Shown here piece by piece: positions 51,824 to 60,994 of a DNA stretch of 64,000 nt (the stretch's first letter is position 1; each line of letters opens with the position of its first letter). The DNA lies in NCBI RefSeq assembly GCF_046483665.1, contig NZ_JAWOCR010000016.1, positions 1-64,000 of the forward strand, given 5' to 3'. Below the pieces are notes generated by a model. It was not told the origin of the DNA and did no database searches. It worked only from the letters and a program-made list of their open reading frames with translations. This stretch comes from Thiohalophilus sp046483665 (GTDB lineage: Bacteria > Pseudomonadota > Gammaproteobacteria > UBA6429 > Thiohalophilaceae). The translations under genes and the position numbers were made by a program.

Positions 51824-52764
51824 TGGACAAGCAAAGCAAAATCGTCATCCCTGGCGCGGCCGGCCTGGTGGGTCAGAACCTGATCGTGTTTCTGACACAG
51901 GCCGGCTATACCAATCTGGTCGGCATCGACAAACATCCGCATAACACCCGCATGCTGGCCGAACTGCATCCGGATATTACCGTGGTCGAAGCGGACCTGG
52001 CCGAAAGCGGTCCTTGGCAACAGCACTTTGAGGGTGCCGAAGTGGTGATCATGCTGCAGGCCCAGATCGGTGCACTTACCGAAGAACCATTCATTCGTAA
52101 CAACATCCACTCGACCCGGCATGTTATCGATGCCTGCAAGCGTTATTCAGTACCCTATATCGTGCATATCAGTTCCTCGGTGGTTGAATCCGTCGCAAGT
52201 GACTTTTATACCAACAGCAAGAAGGCACAGGAACAGCTGGTCGAAGAGTGCGGCATCCCGCATATTATCCTGCGCCCCACCCTGATGTTCGGCTGGTTCG
52301 ATCGCAAACACCTCGGCTGGCTGTCACGCTTTATGAAAAAGTCCCCGATCTTCCCTATTCCCTCGCACGGCCGTTTCATGCGCCAGCCGCTGTACGTTAA
52401 GGACTTCTGCAACATCATCATCAGCGCCATGCAGCAGCGCCGGCATAATGAAATCTTTAACATCACCGGGCGCGAAAAAGTCGATTACGTGGATATCATC
52501 CGTACCATCAAACAGGTACAGGGGCTGCGCACCTGGATCGTCCATATTCCGTATCGGCTGTTCTGGTTCCTGCTCTGGTTTTATGCCCTGTTTGATCGCG
52601 ATCCGCCTTTCACCACGCAACAACTGGGCGCGCTGGTCGCACACGACGAATTCGAGCTGATACCATGGTGGGAAAATTTCGGGGTGTCAGCGACGCCGTT
52701 CGAAGCCGCGATTCGGGAGACCTATACCGATCCAACTTACAGCGCGTATATACTGGATTTCTAG
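51823..52764 (+). CDS. NAD-dependent epimerase/dehydratase family protein
   Basis: A 313-residue extended-SDR protein starting with GTG that overlaps the DprE2-like stop (TAGTG). It has the nucleotide site IVIPGAAGLVGQNLIVFL, the Ser-containing VHISSSVVES, and FYTNSKKAQEQLV in place of the usual YxxxK (Tyr-Thr-Asn-Ser-Lys). The later IILRPTLMFG is typical. A hydrophobic stretch (YRLFWFLLWFYALF) suggests membrane contact. It likely modifies a nucleotide- or lipid-linked sugar; the substrate is unknown. Confidence 0.8.
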   Translation: MDKQSKIVIPGAAGLVGQNLIVFLTQAGYTNLVGIDKHPHNTRMLAELHPDITVVEADLAESGPWQQHFEGAEVVIMLQAQIGALTEEPFIRNNIHSTRHVIDACKRYSVPYIVHISSSVVESVASDFYTNSKKAQEQLVEECGIPHIILRPTLMFGWFDRKHLGWLSRFMKKSPIFPIPSHGRFMRQPLYVKDFCNIIISAMQQRRHNEIFNITGREKVDYVDIIRTIKQVQGLRTWIVHIPYRLFWFLLWFYALFDRDPPFTTQQLGALVAHDEFELIPWWENFGVSATPFEAAIRETYTDPTYSAYILDF

Positions 52765-52799
52765 TTGGCAATTGATAGGTTGCATCGGCAGGAACATTC

Positions 52800-52872
52800 T
52801 GTTGCAGGAGGGGCTTACAGCCGCGACTTGTCGAACCTGACAGGCCGGTCGCCGATGGAATCGCCTCCTACA
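52800..52872. repeat. REP-like element, GGCGATTCCATCGGCGACC type
   Basis: GCAGGAGGGGCTTACAGCCG at the left faces GTCGCCGATGGAATCGCCTC at the right, with a CGACTTGTCG centre. A close copy is at 62460-62535. Confidence 0.85.
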
Positions 52873-52894
52873 GAAAGAAATTAGCAGCAGAGAA

Positions 52895-53078
52895 AGTTGG
52901 CAGTTGGCAGTTGGCAGTTGGCAGTTGGCAGTTGGCAGTTGGCAGTTGGCAGTTGACAGTTGGCAGTTGGCAGTTGGCAGCGACAGTGTAGCTCAGATTG
53001 CGCGCAGCGCTACCTGACATCTATCGGGAAATTTCATTTTCTGCCAACTGCCCGTTGCTAACTGATGACTGCCAACTT
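52895..53078. repeat. Inverted pair of heptamer arrays, AGTTGGC unit
   Basis: Left array 52895-52981 has about twelve AGTTGGC units. Right array 53040-53078 is inverted and degenerate (TGCCAACTGCCC...ACTGCCAACTT). The spacer contains a GCGCGCAGCGC palindrome. With the REP-like element it accounts for 52765-53096, separating the epimerase from the FAD gene. Confidence 0.85.
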
Positions 53079-53096
53079 TATTAACAGGATTATGTT

Positions 53097-54386
53097 ATGA
53101 GTAAAATCGCCGTCATCGGCGCCGGCCCCATGGGTCTGGCCACGGCCTACGAGCTGACCAAACACAACCACCAGGTCGATCTGTACGAGTTCGACGATCG
53201 CCTGGGTGGCATGTCGGCCCATTTTGATTTTGACGGCCTGAGCATCGAGCGCTATTACCATTTTGTCTGCCGGCCCGACGAGCCGCTGTTTGAGCTACTT
53301 CACGAGCTGGGCATGGCTGACAAACTGCACTGGGTGGATACGAAGATGGGCTACTATTATCATGGCCACTTGCACCGCTGGGGGGATCCGATCTCGCTAT
53401 TGACCTTTCCCCATCTCAACCTCATTTCGCGCCTGCGCTATGGCGCCCATATGTTCTTCGCCTCCAAACGGGACAAGGACAACTGGCGGGATCTGGACGG
53501 AATTGATGCGGTCACCTGGCTGAAGAAAGGCAGCGGTAAAAAAGCTTACGACGTGTTGTGGGATCGGCTGTTCCGGCTCAAATTTCACGACTATACCGAT
53601 AACCTCTCGGCCGCCTGGATCTGGGCGCGGATTCGACGGATCGGTCAGTCTCGTCGCAGTATTTTTCAGGAGTCGCTGGGTTACATCCAGGGCGGTTCAC
53701 AAACCCTGCTCAACGAACTCGCCAGACGCATCGGACAACAAGGCGGCCATATCCATCTATCCACACCGGTGCAAAATGTCCGCATCGAAAATGATCGGGT
53801 TACCGGCATCGAGCTCAACAACGGGGTCAGGAAATACGACCAGGTCATCAGTACCATACCCCTGCAGTACATTCCACGCCTGATGCCCGACCTTCCCCAG
53901 GAGCAGCTGGAACGCTATCGACAGGTGCAGAACATTGGTGTGGTTTGTCTGATCTATAAACTGAAAAAGCCGGTCACTGATAACTTCTGGCTCAATATCA
54001 GCGATCCCGACTTCGATATTCCGGGCATCATCGAAATGAGCAATCTGCGTCCTCTGCCCGACAATATCGTCTATGTGCCTTATTACATGCCACAATCACA
54101 CCCCAAATTCAGCTGGAATGATGAAGCGATTATCAATGAAGCCACCGGCTATCTGAAAAAACTTAACCCTGAACTCGGCGATGAGGACATACTTTCAGTC
54201 AATGCCTCGCGCTACGCCTATGCGCAACCCATTTGTCAGCCGGGCTTTGCCAGTCTGTTGCCACCGATTCGCGGCAAGGTCGAGAACCTGCTGATTGCCG
54301 ATACGTCCTATTACTATCCCGAAGATCGTTCTATCGCCGAAAGCGTCCAGCTCGGCAAGCAACTTGCCATGATGGCACAATCATGA
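53097..54386 (+). CDS. NAD(P)/FAD-dependent oxidoreductase (amine-oxidase-like)
   Basis: A 429-residue flavoprotein with an N-terminal FAD site (IAVIGAGPMGLATAYEL) and the second fingerprint EFDDRLGGMSAHFDFDG, as in the amine oxidase, phytoene desaturase and UDP-galactopyranose mutase superfamily. The C-terminal FAD segment is NLLIADTSYYYPEDRSIAES. Members of this group recur in polysaccharide clusters next to GtrA. The reaction is unknown; a role in lipid-linked sugar modification is inferred from context. AGGA before the ATG fits a start. Confidence 0.78.
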   Translation: MSKIAVIGAGPMGLATAYELTKHNHQVDLYEFDDRLGGMSAHFDFDGLSIERYYHFVCRPDEPLFELLHELGMADKLHWVDTKMGYYYHGHLHRWGDPISLLTFPHLNLISRLRYGAHMFFASKRDKDNWRDLDGIDAVTWLKKGSGKKAYDVLWDRLFRLKFHDYTDNLSAAWIWARIRRIGQSRRSIFQESLGYIQGGSQTLLNELARRIGQQGGHIHLSTPVQNVRIENDRVTGIELNNGVRKYDQVISTIPLQYIPRLMPDLPQEQLERYRQVQNIGVVCLIYKLKKPVTDNFWLNISDPDFDIPGIIEMSNLRPLPDNIVYVPYYMPQSHPKFSWNDEAIINEATGYLKKLNPELGDEDILSVNASRYAYAQPICQPGFASLLPPIRGKVENLLIADTSYYYPEDRSIAESVQLGKQLAMMAQS

Positions 54387-54408
54387 AAGCAGTCATGAGA
54401 AACCGGCC

Positions 54409-54816
54409 ATGAGCAAGCCCCTGCGTACCGAGTTCATGCAGTTTCTGGTCGTCGGCGGCTTCGCCGCGCTGGTGAACTTTGTCTCGCGGATTATTATTAA
54501 CGAGTGGGTCGGTTATCGACTGGCGGTGATTCTCGCCTATCTGGTGGGTATGCTGACCGCGTTTATCCTCTCGAAGCTCTACGTATTCGAAAAAAGCGGC
54601 CGCCATCACTGGCACGAGTTGCGCGATTTCACCCTGGTCAACCTGCTGGCCGTAGTGCAGGTCTGGCTGATCAGCGTCGGCCTGGCTGAATACCTGTTCC
54701 CCGCCGCGGGCTACACCTTCTATGCCCCCGAGGTCGCCCACCTGATCGGCCTGGCCATCCCCGCCGTCACCAGCTACCTCGGACACAAGTACTATTCCTT
54801 CCGCAAATCGCCCTGA
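54409..54816 (+). CDS. GtrA-family membrane protein
   Basis: A 135-residue protein with four membrane helices; it starts FMQFLVVGGFAALVNFVSRI and contains VILAYLVGMLTAFILSKLYV with the family's FxxxKxxVF, and ends SYLGHKYYSF, the GtrA signature. GtrA proteins help move polyprenyl-phosphate sugars across the membrane. In mycobacteria Rv3789, a GtrA protein, lies beside dprE1. So its place at the end of this cluster supports the polyprenyl-phosphate-pentose reading. Confidence 0.9.
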   Translation: MSKPLRTEFMQFLVVGGFAALVNFVSRIIINEWVGYRLAVILAYLVGMLTAFILSKLYVFEKSGRHHWHELRDFTLVNLLAVVQVWLISVGLAEYLFPAAGYTFYAPEVAHLIGLAIPAVTSYLGHKYYSFRKSP

Positions 54817-54831
54817 TCGATCTCCCGCTTT

Positions 54832-54856
54832 TCCTCGTTCCTCGCACCTCGCCCCT
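54832..54856. repeat. Short CCTCGTT heptamer array
   Basis: CCTCGTT-CCTCGCA-CCTCGCC units after the GtrA gene. Confidence 0.65.
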
Positions 54857-54894
54857 TTGCAACCCACCACATTACGGCGTGTTACTCAACGGTC

Positions 54895-55374
54895 CTAATG
54901 ATCCGAGCCGCCTTCTAGCAAGGATGGGAATCGATGGGTTGCAAATTGCCTGTGGCAGGCGACGCAACTCTCCACCATCTTTGAATAATAGAACAGACTC
55001 AGTTCGGCATCCTGCGACTCGGCGGCGTATTGCAGCTTTTTCGCCTGTTGATGAAATGCCTTGTCCTGACGGATAAAATCTTCCGGCAGGGCCTGGTGCA
55101 GGGTCTTGCGATCTTCGGCAGTCAGCTTCTGCTGAAAAATAAAGCTGTCATGGACCTGGCCGGCCGTTTCCGCCACAGCATGCCACTCCCCTCGTGGCAG
55201 GGACGTACCTATAGTAGCCAGCGCTTTTTCCAGGGCCTGCATCTCCTGTTGCAATAATTTGAGTAGTTTTGGCTCACCATCCAGTGGACCCGCCTCCCCC
55301 TGGGCCAGTACATGCCCGCTGCCCGCAATGACAAGCAGGCTTCCGAGGACAACGCGTTTTAGCACCAGTAACAT
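54895..55374 (-). CDS. Cytochrome c'-like periplasmic protein
   Basis: A 159-residue protein with a signal peptide (about residues 1-24, ending HVLAQ) and a mostly helical body. The single heme-c motif ESCVACHRQFATHRF lies near the C-terminus, as in class II cytochromes (cytochrome c'). Class II members bind NO or act in electron transfer. AAGGAG upstream of the ATG supports the start. It is divergent to the STAS-like gene at 55559. Confidence 0.8.
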   Translation of the reverse strand: MLLVLKRVVLGSLLVIAGSGHVLAQGEAGPLDGEPKLLKLLQQEMQALEKALATIGTSLPRGEWHAVAETAGQVHDSFIFQQKLTAEDRKTLHQALPEDFIRQDKAFHQQAKKLQYAAESQDAELSLFYYSKMVESCVACHRQFATHRFPSLLEGGSDH

Positions 55375-55558
55375 AATTCTCTCCTTTATCGATCAGACCA
55401 GACAGGCCGAACGTGGGTACATCTATTGAAGCCTACCGACCCCGCTCCGTCTGTCCCTTGATGCGTATCAAGGCGAGCCGGGCTTGCCGGGGCAATAATT
55501 GTTGACTAATCTACTTATGTATAGACCTACATGACAACTGTCTCGGCAGGTGAAACCG

Positions 55559-56017
55559 ATGCCCGGCACAATCCAGATGGAAAATAATCATCAGGGTGTT
55601 TTGCTCAAGATGAGCGGTCTGGTCAGCGGCCGGGAAATCATCGATCTCAACCGGGAAATTTACGCCCGGGATCCGGAAGAAAAGCTGCGCTACCAGATCT
55701 GGGATTTTACCGGGGCTAACCGGATGGAGGTTTCACCCGAGGAGCTTCACATCATTACCCTCGAAGACAAGGAAGAGGCCGCCAGAAACCCAAACCAGCT
55801 TGTCGCCCTGGTCGGCTCACCCCGCCAGCTCAACGGTGTGGATGTCACCTACCAGGTATTCTCCCAGACCTGGATCGGCGATGGATTTCAAAGTGAATCT
55901 TTCCGCAACCTGCACGAGGCTCGCCAGTGGATTGAACACGTGTTGTCCTCACGGTTTGAGACACAAAGCCACCAGGTTAAAAACTCTCGCGCTCGATCTC
56001 AAGATAAGCCCGGTTGA
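55559..56017 (+). CDS. STAS/SpoIIAA-like hypothetical protein
   Basis: A 152-residue soluble protein. The order VLLKMSGLVSGREIIDLNRE, YQIWDFTGANRMEVSPEEL and ALVGSPRQLNG is reminiscent of a SpoIIAA-like/STAS fold, but no confident family name is possible. The ATG at 55559 has AGG eight bases upstream; a GTG three codons earlier is possible. Its 3' end overlaps the convergent metallo-hydrolase gene by 41 bp, so one of the two C-termini may be over-long. Confidence 0.55.
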   Translation: MPGTIQMENNHQGVLLKMSGLVSGREIIDLNREIYARDPEEKLRYQIWDFTGANRMEVSPEELHIITLEDKEEAARNPNQLVALVGSPRQLNGVDVTYQVFSQTWIGDGFQSESFRNLHEARQWIEHVLSSRFETQSHQVKNSRARSQDKPG

Positions 56018-56933
56018 TATTGACGCCCATCTGCCCCTCGAACTCCTTCATCTTTTTCCACTCTGACAAATCCAGTGTCTTGCGGATCTCGCTGTCCATC
56101 ATACCCTGGTTGTATCCTGCCTCGACTCCGGCATAGAGGTCCGCCATCCGTTGATGCATAGCTTTAACATCGGCCATTGTCATCAACGACCCGTGGCCGG
56201 GAACTACCGTTTCGATGTTTCGCTCTTGAATCTTCGCCAGCGTGTCAATCCAGCTGCTGACGTGGGCATCAACAAAACTGGGAATCATCTTCTGAACCAG
56301 AATGTCGCCGCTGATCAGTAACTTGTCCTGTGGCAGGTAAATCATCATATCGCCCGGTGTATGTGAGCCGGCCGGGACCCAGAATTCCATGGGGATTTCC
56401 TGCAGGGTCACGTTGGTATGCGATTCCTGTGGATATACTGTTTTTGCGGGTATCGGTCGGGTATCGGGATGCTCCTTACCGGTCATGTTCTTCAGAATAC
56501 CGATCCAGTTATACCCCTCTTTCTCAACCAGTTCCCGGCATTGCTTCGAACTGATCACTTCGGCATCCGGAAAGGCAGAGTTGCCCAGGATATGATCACC
56601 ATGATGGTGGGTATTGATGACATGGGTCACCGGCTTGTCCGTGATTCCCGCAATGGTCTTTTTCAGATGCTGGCCGATTTCGTCGCTGAAGCCGGTATCG
56701 ACAAGGACAACCCCGTCATCTCCGATCAATACAGCGCTGTTGACCATATAGCCCTGATTTTCTTTCGAGGGAAAACCGATCGGCCCAAGCAGAGCATAGA
56801 CCCGCTCATTGATTTTTTTGACCTCCGGTTCAGGCAGTTCTTCGCCCGCCTGTAAACTGGCCATGGGTAACAACAATAGCAGAGTCAGAAAACCTGTCTG
56901 ATTTTTCAGTAACCGATACACACTATTGAACAT
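55977..56933 (-). CDS. Periplasmic MBL-fold metallo-hydrolase
   Basis: A 318-residue metallo-beta-lactamase-fold protein with a signal peptide (about residues 1-28). The metal site is VINTHHHGDHILGNSAFP (HxHxDH), followed by PAGSHTPGDMMIYLP, LLISGDILVQ and the distal His in VVPGHGSLMT. It resembles SoxH-like or quinoprotein-relay hydrolases. Substrate unknown. AAGGAG before the ATG supports the start. Confidence 0.87.
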   Translation of the reverse strand: MFNSVYRLLKNQTGFLTLLLLLPMASLQAGEELPEPEVKKINERVYALLGPIGFPSKENQGYMVNSAVLIGDDGVVLVDTGFSDEIGQHLKKTIAGITDKPVTHVINTHHHGDHILGNSAFPDAEVISSKQCRELVEKEGYNWIGILKNMTGKEHPDTRPIPAKTVYPQESHTNVTLQEIPMEFWVPAGSHTPGDMMIYLPQDKLLISGDILVQKMIPSFVDAHVSSWIDTLAKIQERNIETVVPGHGSLMTMADVKAMHQRMADLYAGVEAGYNQGMMDSEIRKTLDLSEWKKMKEFEGQMGVNINRAYLEIERESF

Positions 56934-57176
56934 GGGCTTTTCTCCTTATAGTTTGCGAATATAATAATACTTGTCATGGTTGACGTAAATCACCAAATAC
57001 CTGCTCCCCGACCCTTATGCGCTTTTACCAGGGATTCTGACAGGGGCGAATATTCAAAGCCTGTATCTCTGAAAAAAATCAAATATCAGCCCGAATCGCG
57101 ACGACACACCAGGCCTGTTGTCACAGTTCAAAAAAACACTAAACTGACTTTAGACATTCAATCCGGATCGTCTGGC

Positions 57177-57593
57177 ATGACAGAGGCTCTGAACAACATA
57201 TTGACCGAAGCGATCGAGGACGAATACAAGGCCCGGGCCACCTATCGCCGGGTCCTGGAAGAGTTTGGTGACGTGCGTCCGTTCAGCAATATCGTCGAAG
57301 CTGAACAACGCCATATCGATGCCTTGCTGGTGCTGTTCGAAGAGTATGGACTGCACATCCCCGGGGATAGCTGGGCGGATCGTGTTGAGACACCGACGAC
57401 CCTGCTGGCCGCTTGCCAGGCTGGCGTAGCTGCCGAGATCGATAATGCCGCGATGTATGATCGTCTGCTTGCTGCCAGCAGCGACTATCCGGCTGTCCAG
57501 CGCGTGCTTTGTAACCTGCAACGTGCCTCCCGGGAGAACCACCTGCCGGCCTTTCAACGTTGCGTGGAAAGAGAAAACCGCCAACTAAAATAG
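57177..57593 (+). CDS. DUF2202 ferritin-like protein
   Basis: A 138-residue helical protein. Glu/His pairs fit a ferritin-like di-iron bundle: LTEAIEDEYKARATYRRVLE, NIVEAEQRHIDALLVLFEEY, AGVAAEIDNAAMYDRLL and the C-terminal ASRENHLPAFQRC. This is the usual DUF2202 pattern. Function is not established. The ATG at 57177 gives the family N-terminus; the longer frame upstream has low-complexity Lys-rich sequence. Confidence 0.82.
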   Translation: MTEALNNILTEAIEDEYKARATYRRVLEEFGDVRPFSNIVEAEQRHIDALLVLFEEYGLHIPGDSWADRVETPTTLLAACQAGVAAEIDNAAMYDRLLAASSDYPAVQRVLCNLQRASRENHLPAFQRCVERENRQLK

Positions 57594-57670
57594 TGTTATA
57601 AATAACCCCTTGCCTTCGCAGGCCAAGAACCACCACAATGATCAACCAATAATAATGCCGGAGTGGCAGG

Positions 57671-58960
57671 ATGTCCTCGAACATCTTTGTGGTCGGACTC
57701 GACGATTTCAATCTCTCCCAGTTACAGTCACTGCGACATGCGAATGAGTATCAATTTCACTCCCTTCTGCCTTATCAGGCGATTAAACGTCCTCTTCGCG
57801 AACCGGTGGAGCGCCTGTTACAACAGGCCTACACCAAGCTGGACAACTTCGAGGGTTCAATCGATGCCATCGTCGGTTACTGGGACTTTCCGGTCAGCAC
57901 CATACTGCCGATAATTCGCCGACGCTATAATCTGCCCGGCCCCTCACTGGAAGCGGTACTCAGGTGTGAACACAAATACTGGAGCCGCTGTCTGCAAATA
58001 GAGATCGCTCCGGAACTGGTTCCGGAGTTTCAGGCGGTGAACCCTTTCGATCCGTATGCAGAAGATAAAATCGAAATTGCCTATCCTTTCTGGCTGAAAC
58101 CAGTCAAGGCCGCCTCTTCTCACCTGGGATTCAGGATCAATAATCGCAAGGCACTGACAGACAGTCTTGCCATCATACGCGACAAGATACAGGGTTTCGC
58201 CAAACCATTTAACGATATCCTGGAACATGCCACGCTACCTTCACACATCGCCCCGTTTGACGGCAATTACTGTATCGCAGAGAGAATCATCTCCACCGGC
58301 GTGCAATGTACTCTCGAGGGCTATGTGCATAAAGGCGAGGTAACGGTATACGGTATTGTCGATTCGATTCGTTCCGGAAAACACCGTAGTTCCTTCTCTC
58401 GCTATCAATACCCCTCAACGCTTCCCGAGAACATCAAACAGCGCATGATTTATGCGATACAAAAAGTTCTTGAGTATTTTGACTATAACGACTCGCCTTT
58501 CAATGCCGAGTTTTACTGGTCAAAAAAAGATAACAGCCTGTATTTACTGGAAATTAATAGCCGAATTTCCAAATCGCATTGTCCTTTATTCAAAATGGTC
58601 AACGGCGAATACCATCATGCCGTCATGATCGACGTGGCTCTGGAAAACAAGCCCGGATTTCCCTATCGCGAAGGTAAATATAAAGTTGCCGCTAAATTCA
58701 TGGTACGTCATTTCCAGGATGGCCAGGTCAAAGCTGTTCCGTCTTCCGCGCAAATAGATAAAGTGAAGCAGTGTTTCCCCGATACCGAAATACTGCTCCA
58801 TGTTAAACCCGGTATGTGGTTGCGTGATCTGCCCAACCAGGACAGCTATAGTTATGAAATCGCAACTATATTCATGGGGGGAGATAGTCAGAAGCAGCTC
58901 CTGGCAAACTATCAAGCCACCCTGGACAGGCTGTCTTTTGACATCCAGGATACTGAATGA
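57671..58960 (+). CDS. ATP-grasp domain ligase
   Basis: A 429-residue protein with an ATP-grasp core. LRCEHKYWSRCLQIE and YPFWLKPVKAASSHLGFRI (nucleotide-binding Lys) are followed by the Mg-binding segment SLYLLEINSRISKSHCPLF. The N-terminal domain (IFVVGLDDFNLSQLQSL) is the pre-ATP-grasp Rossmann part. Such ligases join an acid to an amine, making peptide-like bonds. It lies 9 bp before a CocE/S15 hydrolase, hinting at synthesis and cleavage of one small amide. The product is unknown. Confidence 0.8.
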   Translation: MSSNIFVVGLDDFNLSQLQSLRHANEYQFHSLLPYQAIKRPLREPVERLLQQAYTKLDNFEGSIDAIVGYWDFPVSTILPIIRRRYNLPGPSLEAVLRCEHKYWSRCLQIEIAPELVPEFQAVNPFDPYAEDKIEIAYPFWLKPVKAASSHLGFRINNRKALTDSLAIIRDKIQGFAKPFNDILEHATLPSHIAPFDGNYCIAERIISTGVQCTLEGYVHKGEVTVYGIVDSIRSGKHRSSFSRYQYPSTLPENIKQRMIYAIQKVLEYFDYNDSPFNAEFYWSKKDNSLYLLEINSRISKSHCPLFKMVNGEYHHAVMIDVALENKPGFPYREGKYKVAAKFMVRHFQDGQVKAVPSSAQIDKVKQCFPDTEILLHVKPGMWLRDLPNQDSYSYEIATIFMGGDSQKQLLANYQATLDRLSFDIQDTE

Positions 58961-58969
58961 GGTTAGTAA

Positions 58970-60994
58970 ATGCGCATCGTCACTGAATTCCCACACAAGG
59001 TAAAAGCCATCGAAAACGTCTGGATCCCCATGCCTGACGGCATCCACCTGGCGGCCCGCCTGTGGCTCCCGGAAGATGCCGAACAGGAACCGGTACCGGT
59101 GATTCTCGAATATATCCCTTATCGCAAGCGCGATTCTGTTCGGGCCAGGGATGAACAGATCTATCCCTATTTCGCCGGCCACGGTTATGCCGGGATCCGG
59201 GTGGACCTGCGTGGTAGCGGCGACTCCGAGGGCGTGCTGCGTGATGAGTACCTGCAACAGGAGCTGGACGACGGTCTGGCGATCCTGCAATGGCTGGAAG
59301 AACAACCGTGGTGCAATGGCAAGGTCGGAATGATGGGTATCTCGTGGGGAGGGTTCAATGGCCTGCAAATCGCCGCCATGCGTCCCCCGCAACTCAAAGC
59401 CATCATTACCGCCAGCTCAACTGATGATCGTTATGCCGATGATGTCCATCACATGGGCGGTTGTCTGCTGGGAGATAACCTCTCCTGGGCATCCACCATG
59501 TTCGCCTACAACTCCTGCCCGCCCGATCCTGAGCTGGTCGGCGACAAATGGCGCGATATGTGGTTCGAACGACTGCGGGGCAGCGGCCTGTGGCTGGACA
59601 AATGGCTGCAGCACCAGCGCCGGGATGATTACTGGAAACACGGTTCGATTTGCGAGGATTACAGCGCCGTGCAATGCCCGGTGATGGCTATCAGCGGCTG
59701 GGCTGACGGCTATTCCAATGCTGTATTCCGCTTGCTGGAGAATCTCGAAGCGCCACGCTGCGGACTTATTGGACCGTGGGGCCATAAATATCCCCATATC
59801 GGTCAGCCCGGCCCGGCCATCGGGTTCTTGCAGGAGGCAGTCCGCTGGTGGGACAAGTGGTTAAAAGATATCGACAACGGGGTCGACAAGGACCCAATGC
59901 TACGGGTCTGGATGCAGGACAGTGTTCCGCCCACCACCCGCTATCAGATGCGTCCTGGTCGCTGGATTGCCGAGAACGAGTGGCCGGCTGAAAAAATCGA
60001 ACTGCGGGAATTTATTCTCGGTCCGGCGCGCCAGCTGCTCCCCGCCGATAAAACCACCGAAGAGGAAACCCGTAACCTGCAATCGCCGCTCGGTCTTGGC
60101 CTGTTTGCCGGCAAATGGTGCTCCTATGCAGCCGCACCCGATCTTCCCCATGACCAGCGCCAGGAAGATGGAGGTGCCCTGGTCTTTGACAGCGAGCCAC
60201 TGGAAGAACCTCTCGAGATTCTCGGCGCCCCCACGGTTGAACTGGAAGTGATCCCGGACAAACCCGTCGCCATGCTGGCGGTTCGGCTTTCCGACATCGC
60301 CCCCGACAATAAAGCAGCCCGCGTAACCTATGGGTTACTGAACCTGACCCATCGTGACGATTCAGAGCATCCCAAAACGCTGCAACCGGGCAAACAATAC
60401 CGGGTCCATGTTCAGCTCAACAACATCGCCCAGCATTTCCCCGCCGGTCATCGGCTGCGCATCGCTGTATCCACCTCTTACTGGCCGCTGGCCTGGCCGG
60501 CCCCGGAGTCTACCCAGGTCAAAGTCATTACGGGACGCAGTCGTGCCTTGTTGCCGGTGCGTCCGCCCAGGGATAGCGATAACAATCTACGGCCATTCGG
60601 AGAGCCGGAAGCCGCTCCTCCCCTGGACACCGAGATGATCGAGCCGGAGCACCATAACTGGCGTGTTATCCGGGATCTGGATCTCGACCTTTCGACCCTG
60701 AAAGTCATTAACGACAATGGCATCGTCTATATCAAAGACATCGACCTGGAGATGGGCCGCAAGGCACTGGAGTGGTATACCTATCAGGGAGATGACTTCA
60801 ACTCGGTTCGAGGTGAAACCCTCTGGGAACGCAGTTACAAACGGGGAGACTGGTTTGTCAAAACCATTACCCGCACTGTATTGACTTCAACTGCAACTGA
60901 CTTCCATTTGCGCGCTGAACTCGACGCTTACGAAGGCGATAAACGGGTCTATTCCGCTAACTGGGACAGAGTCATACCACGGGATTTTGTCTAA
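58970..60994 (+). CDS. CocE/NonD (X-Pro dipeptidyl-peptidase S15-like) hydrolase
   Basis: A 674-residue hydrolase. The N-terminal alpha/beta domain shows DLRGSGDSEGVLRDEY, the nucleophile elbow MMGISWGGFNGLQIAAM, the acid in AISGWADGYSN and the His in IGPWGHKYPHIGQ. The C-terminal jelly-roll domain typical of CocE and PepX follows (VYGLLNLTH-like YGLLNLTHRDD). No signal peptide. Its stop codon TAA lies in the first bases of the downstream 143-bp element. GAGGT upstream supports the start. It is probably co-transcribed with the ATP-grasp gene. Confidence 0.87.
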   Translation: MRIVTEFPHKVKAIENVWIPMPDGIHLAARLWLPEDAEQEPVPVILEYIPYRKRDSVRARDEQIYPYFAGHGYAGIRVDLRGSGDSEGVLRDEYLQQELDDGLAILQWLEEQPWCNGKVGMMGISWGGFNGLQIAAMRPPQLKAIITASSTDDRYADDVHHMGGCLLGDNLSWASTMFAYNSCPPDPELVGDKWRDMWFERLRGSGLWLDKWLQHQRRDDYWKHGSICEDYSAVQCPVMAISGWADGYSNAVFRLLENLEAPRCGLIGPWGHKYPHIGQPGPAIGFLQEAVRWWDKWLKDIDNGVDKDPMLRVWMQDSVPPTTRYQMRPGRWIAENEWPAEKIELREFILGPARQLLPADKTTEEETRNLQSPLGLGLFAGKWCSYAAAPDLPHDQRQEDGGALVFDSEPLEEPLEILGAPTVELEVIPDKPVAMLAVRLSDIAPDNKAARVTYGLLNLTHRDDSEHPKTLQPGKQYRVHVQLNNIAQHFPAGHRLRIAVSTSYWPLAWPAPESTQVKVITGRSRALLPVRPPRDSDNNLRPFGEPEAAPPLDTEMIEPEHHNWRVIRDLDLDLSTLKVINDNGIVYIKDIDLEMGRKALEWYTYQGDDFNSVRGETLWERSYKRGDWFVKTITRTVLTSTATDFHLRAELDAYEGDKRVYSANWDRVIPRDFV

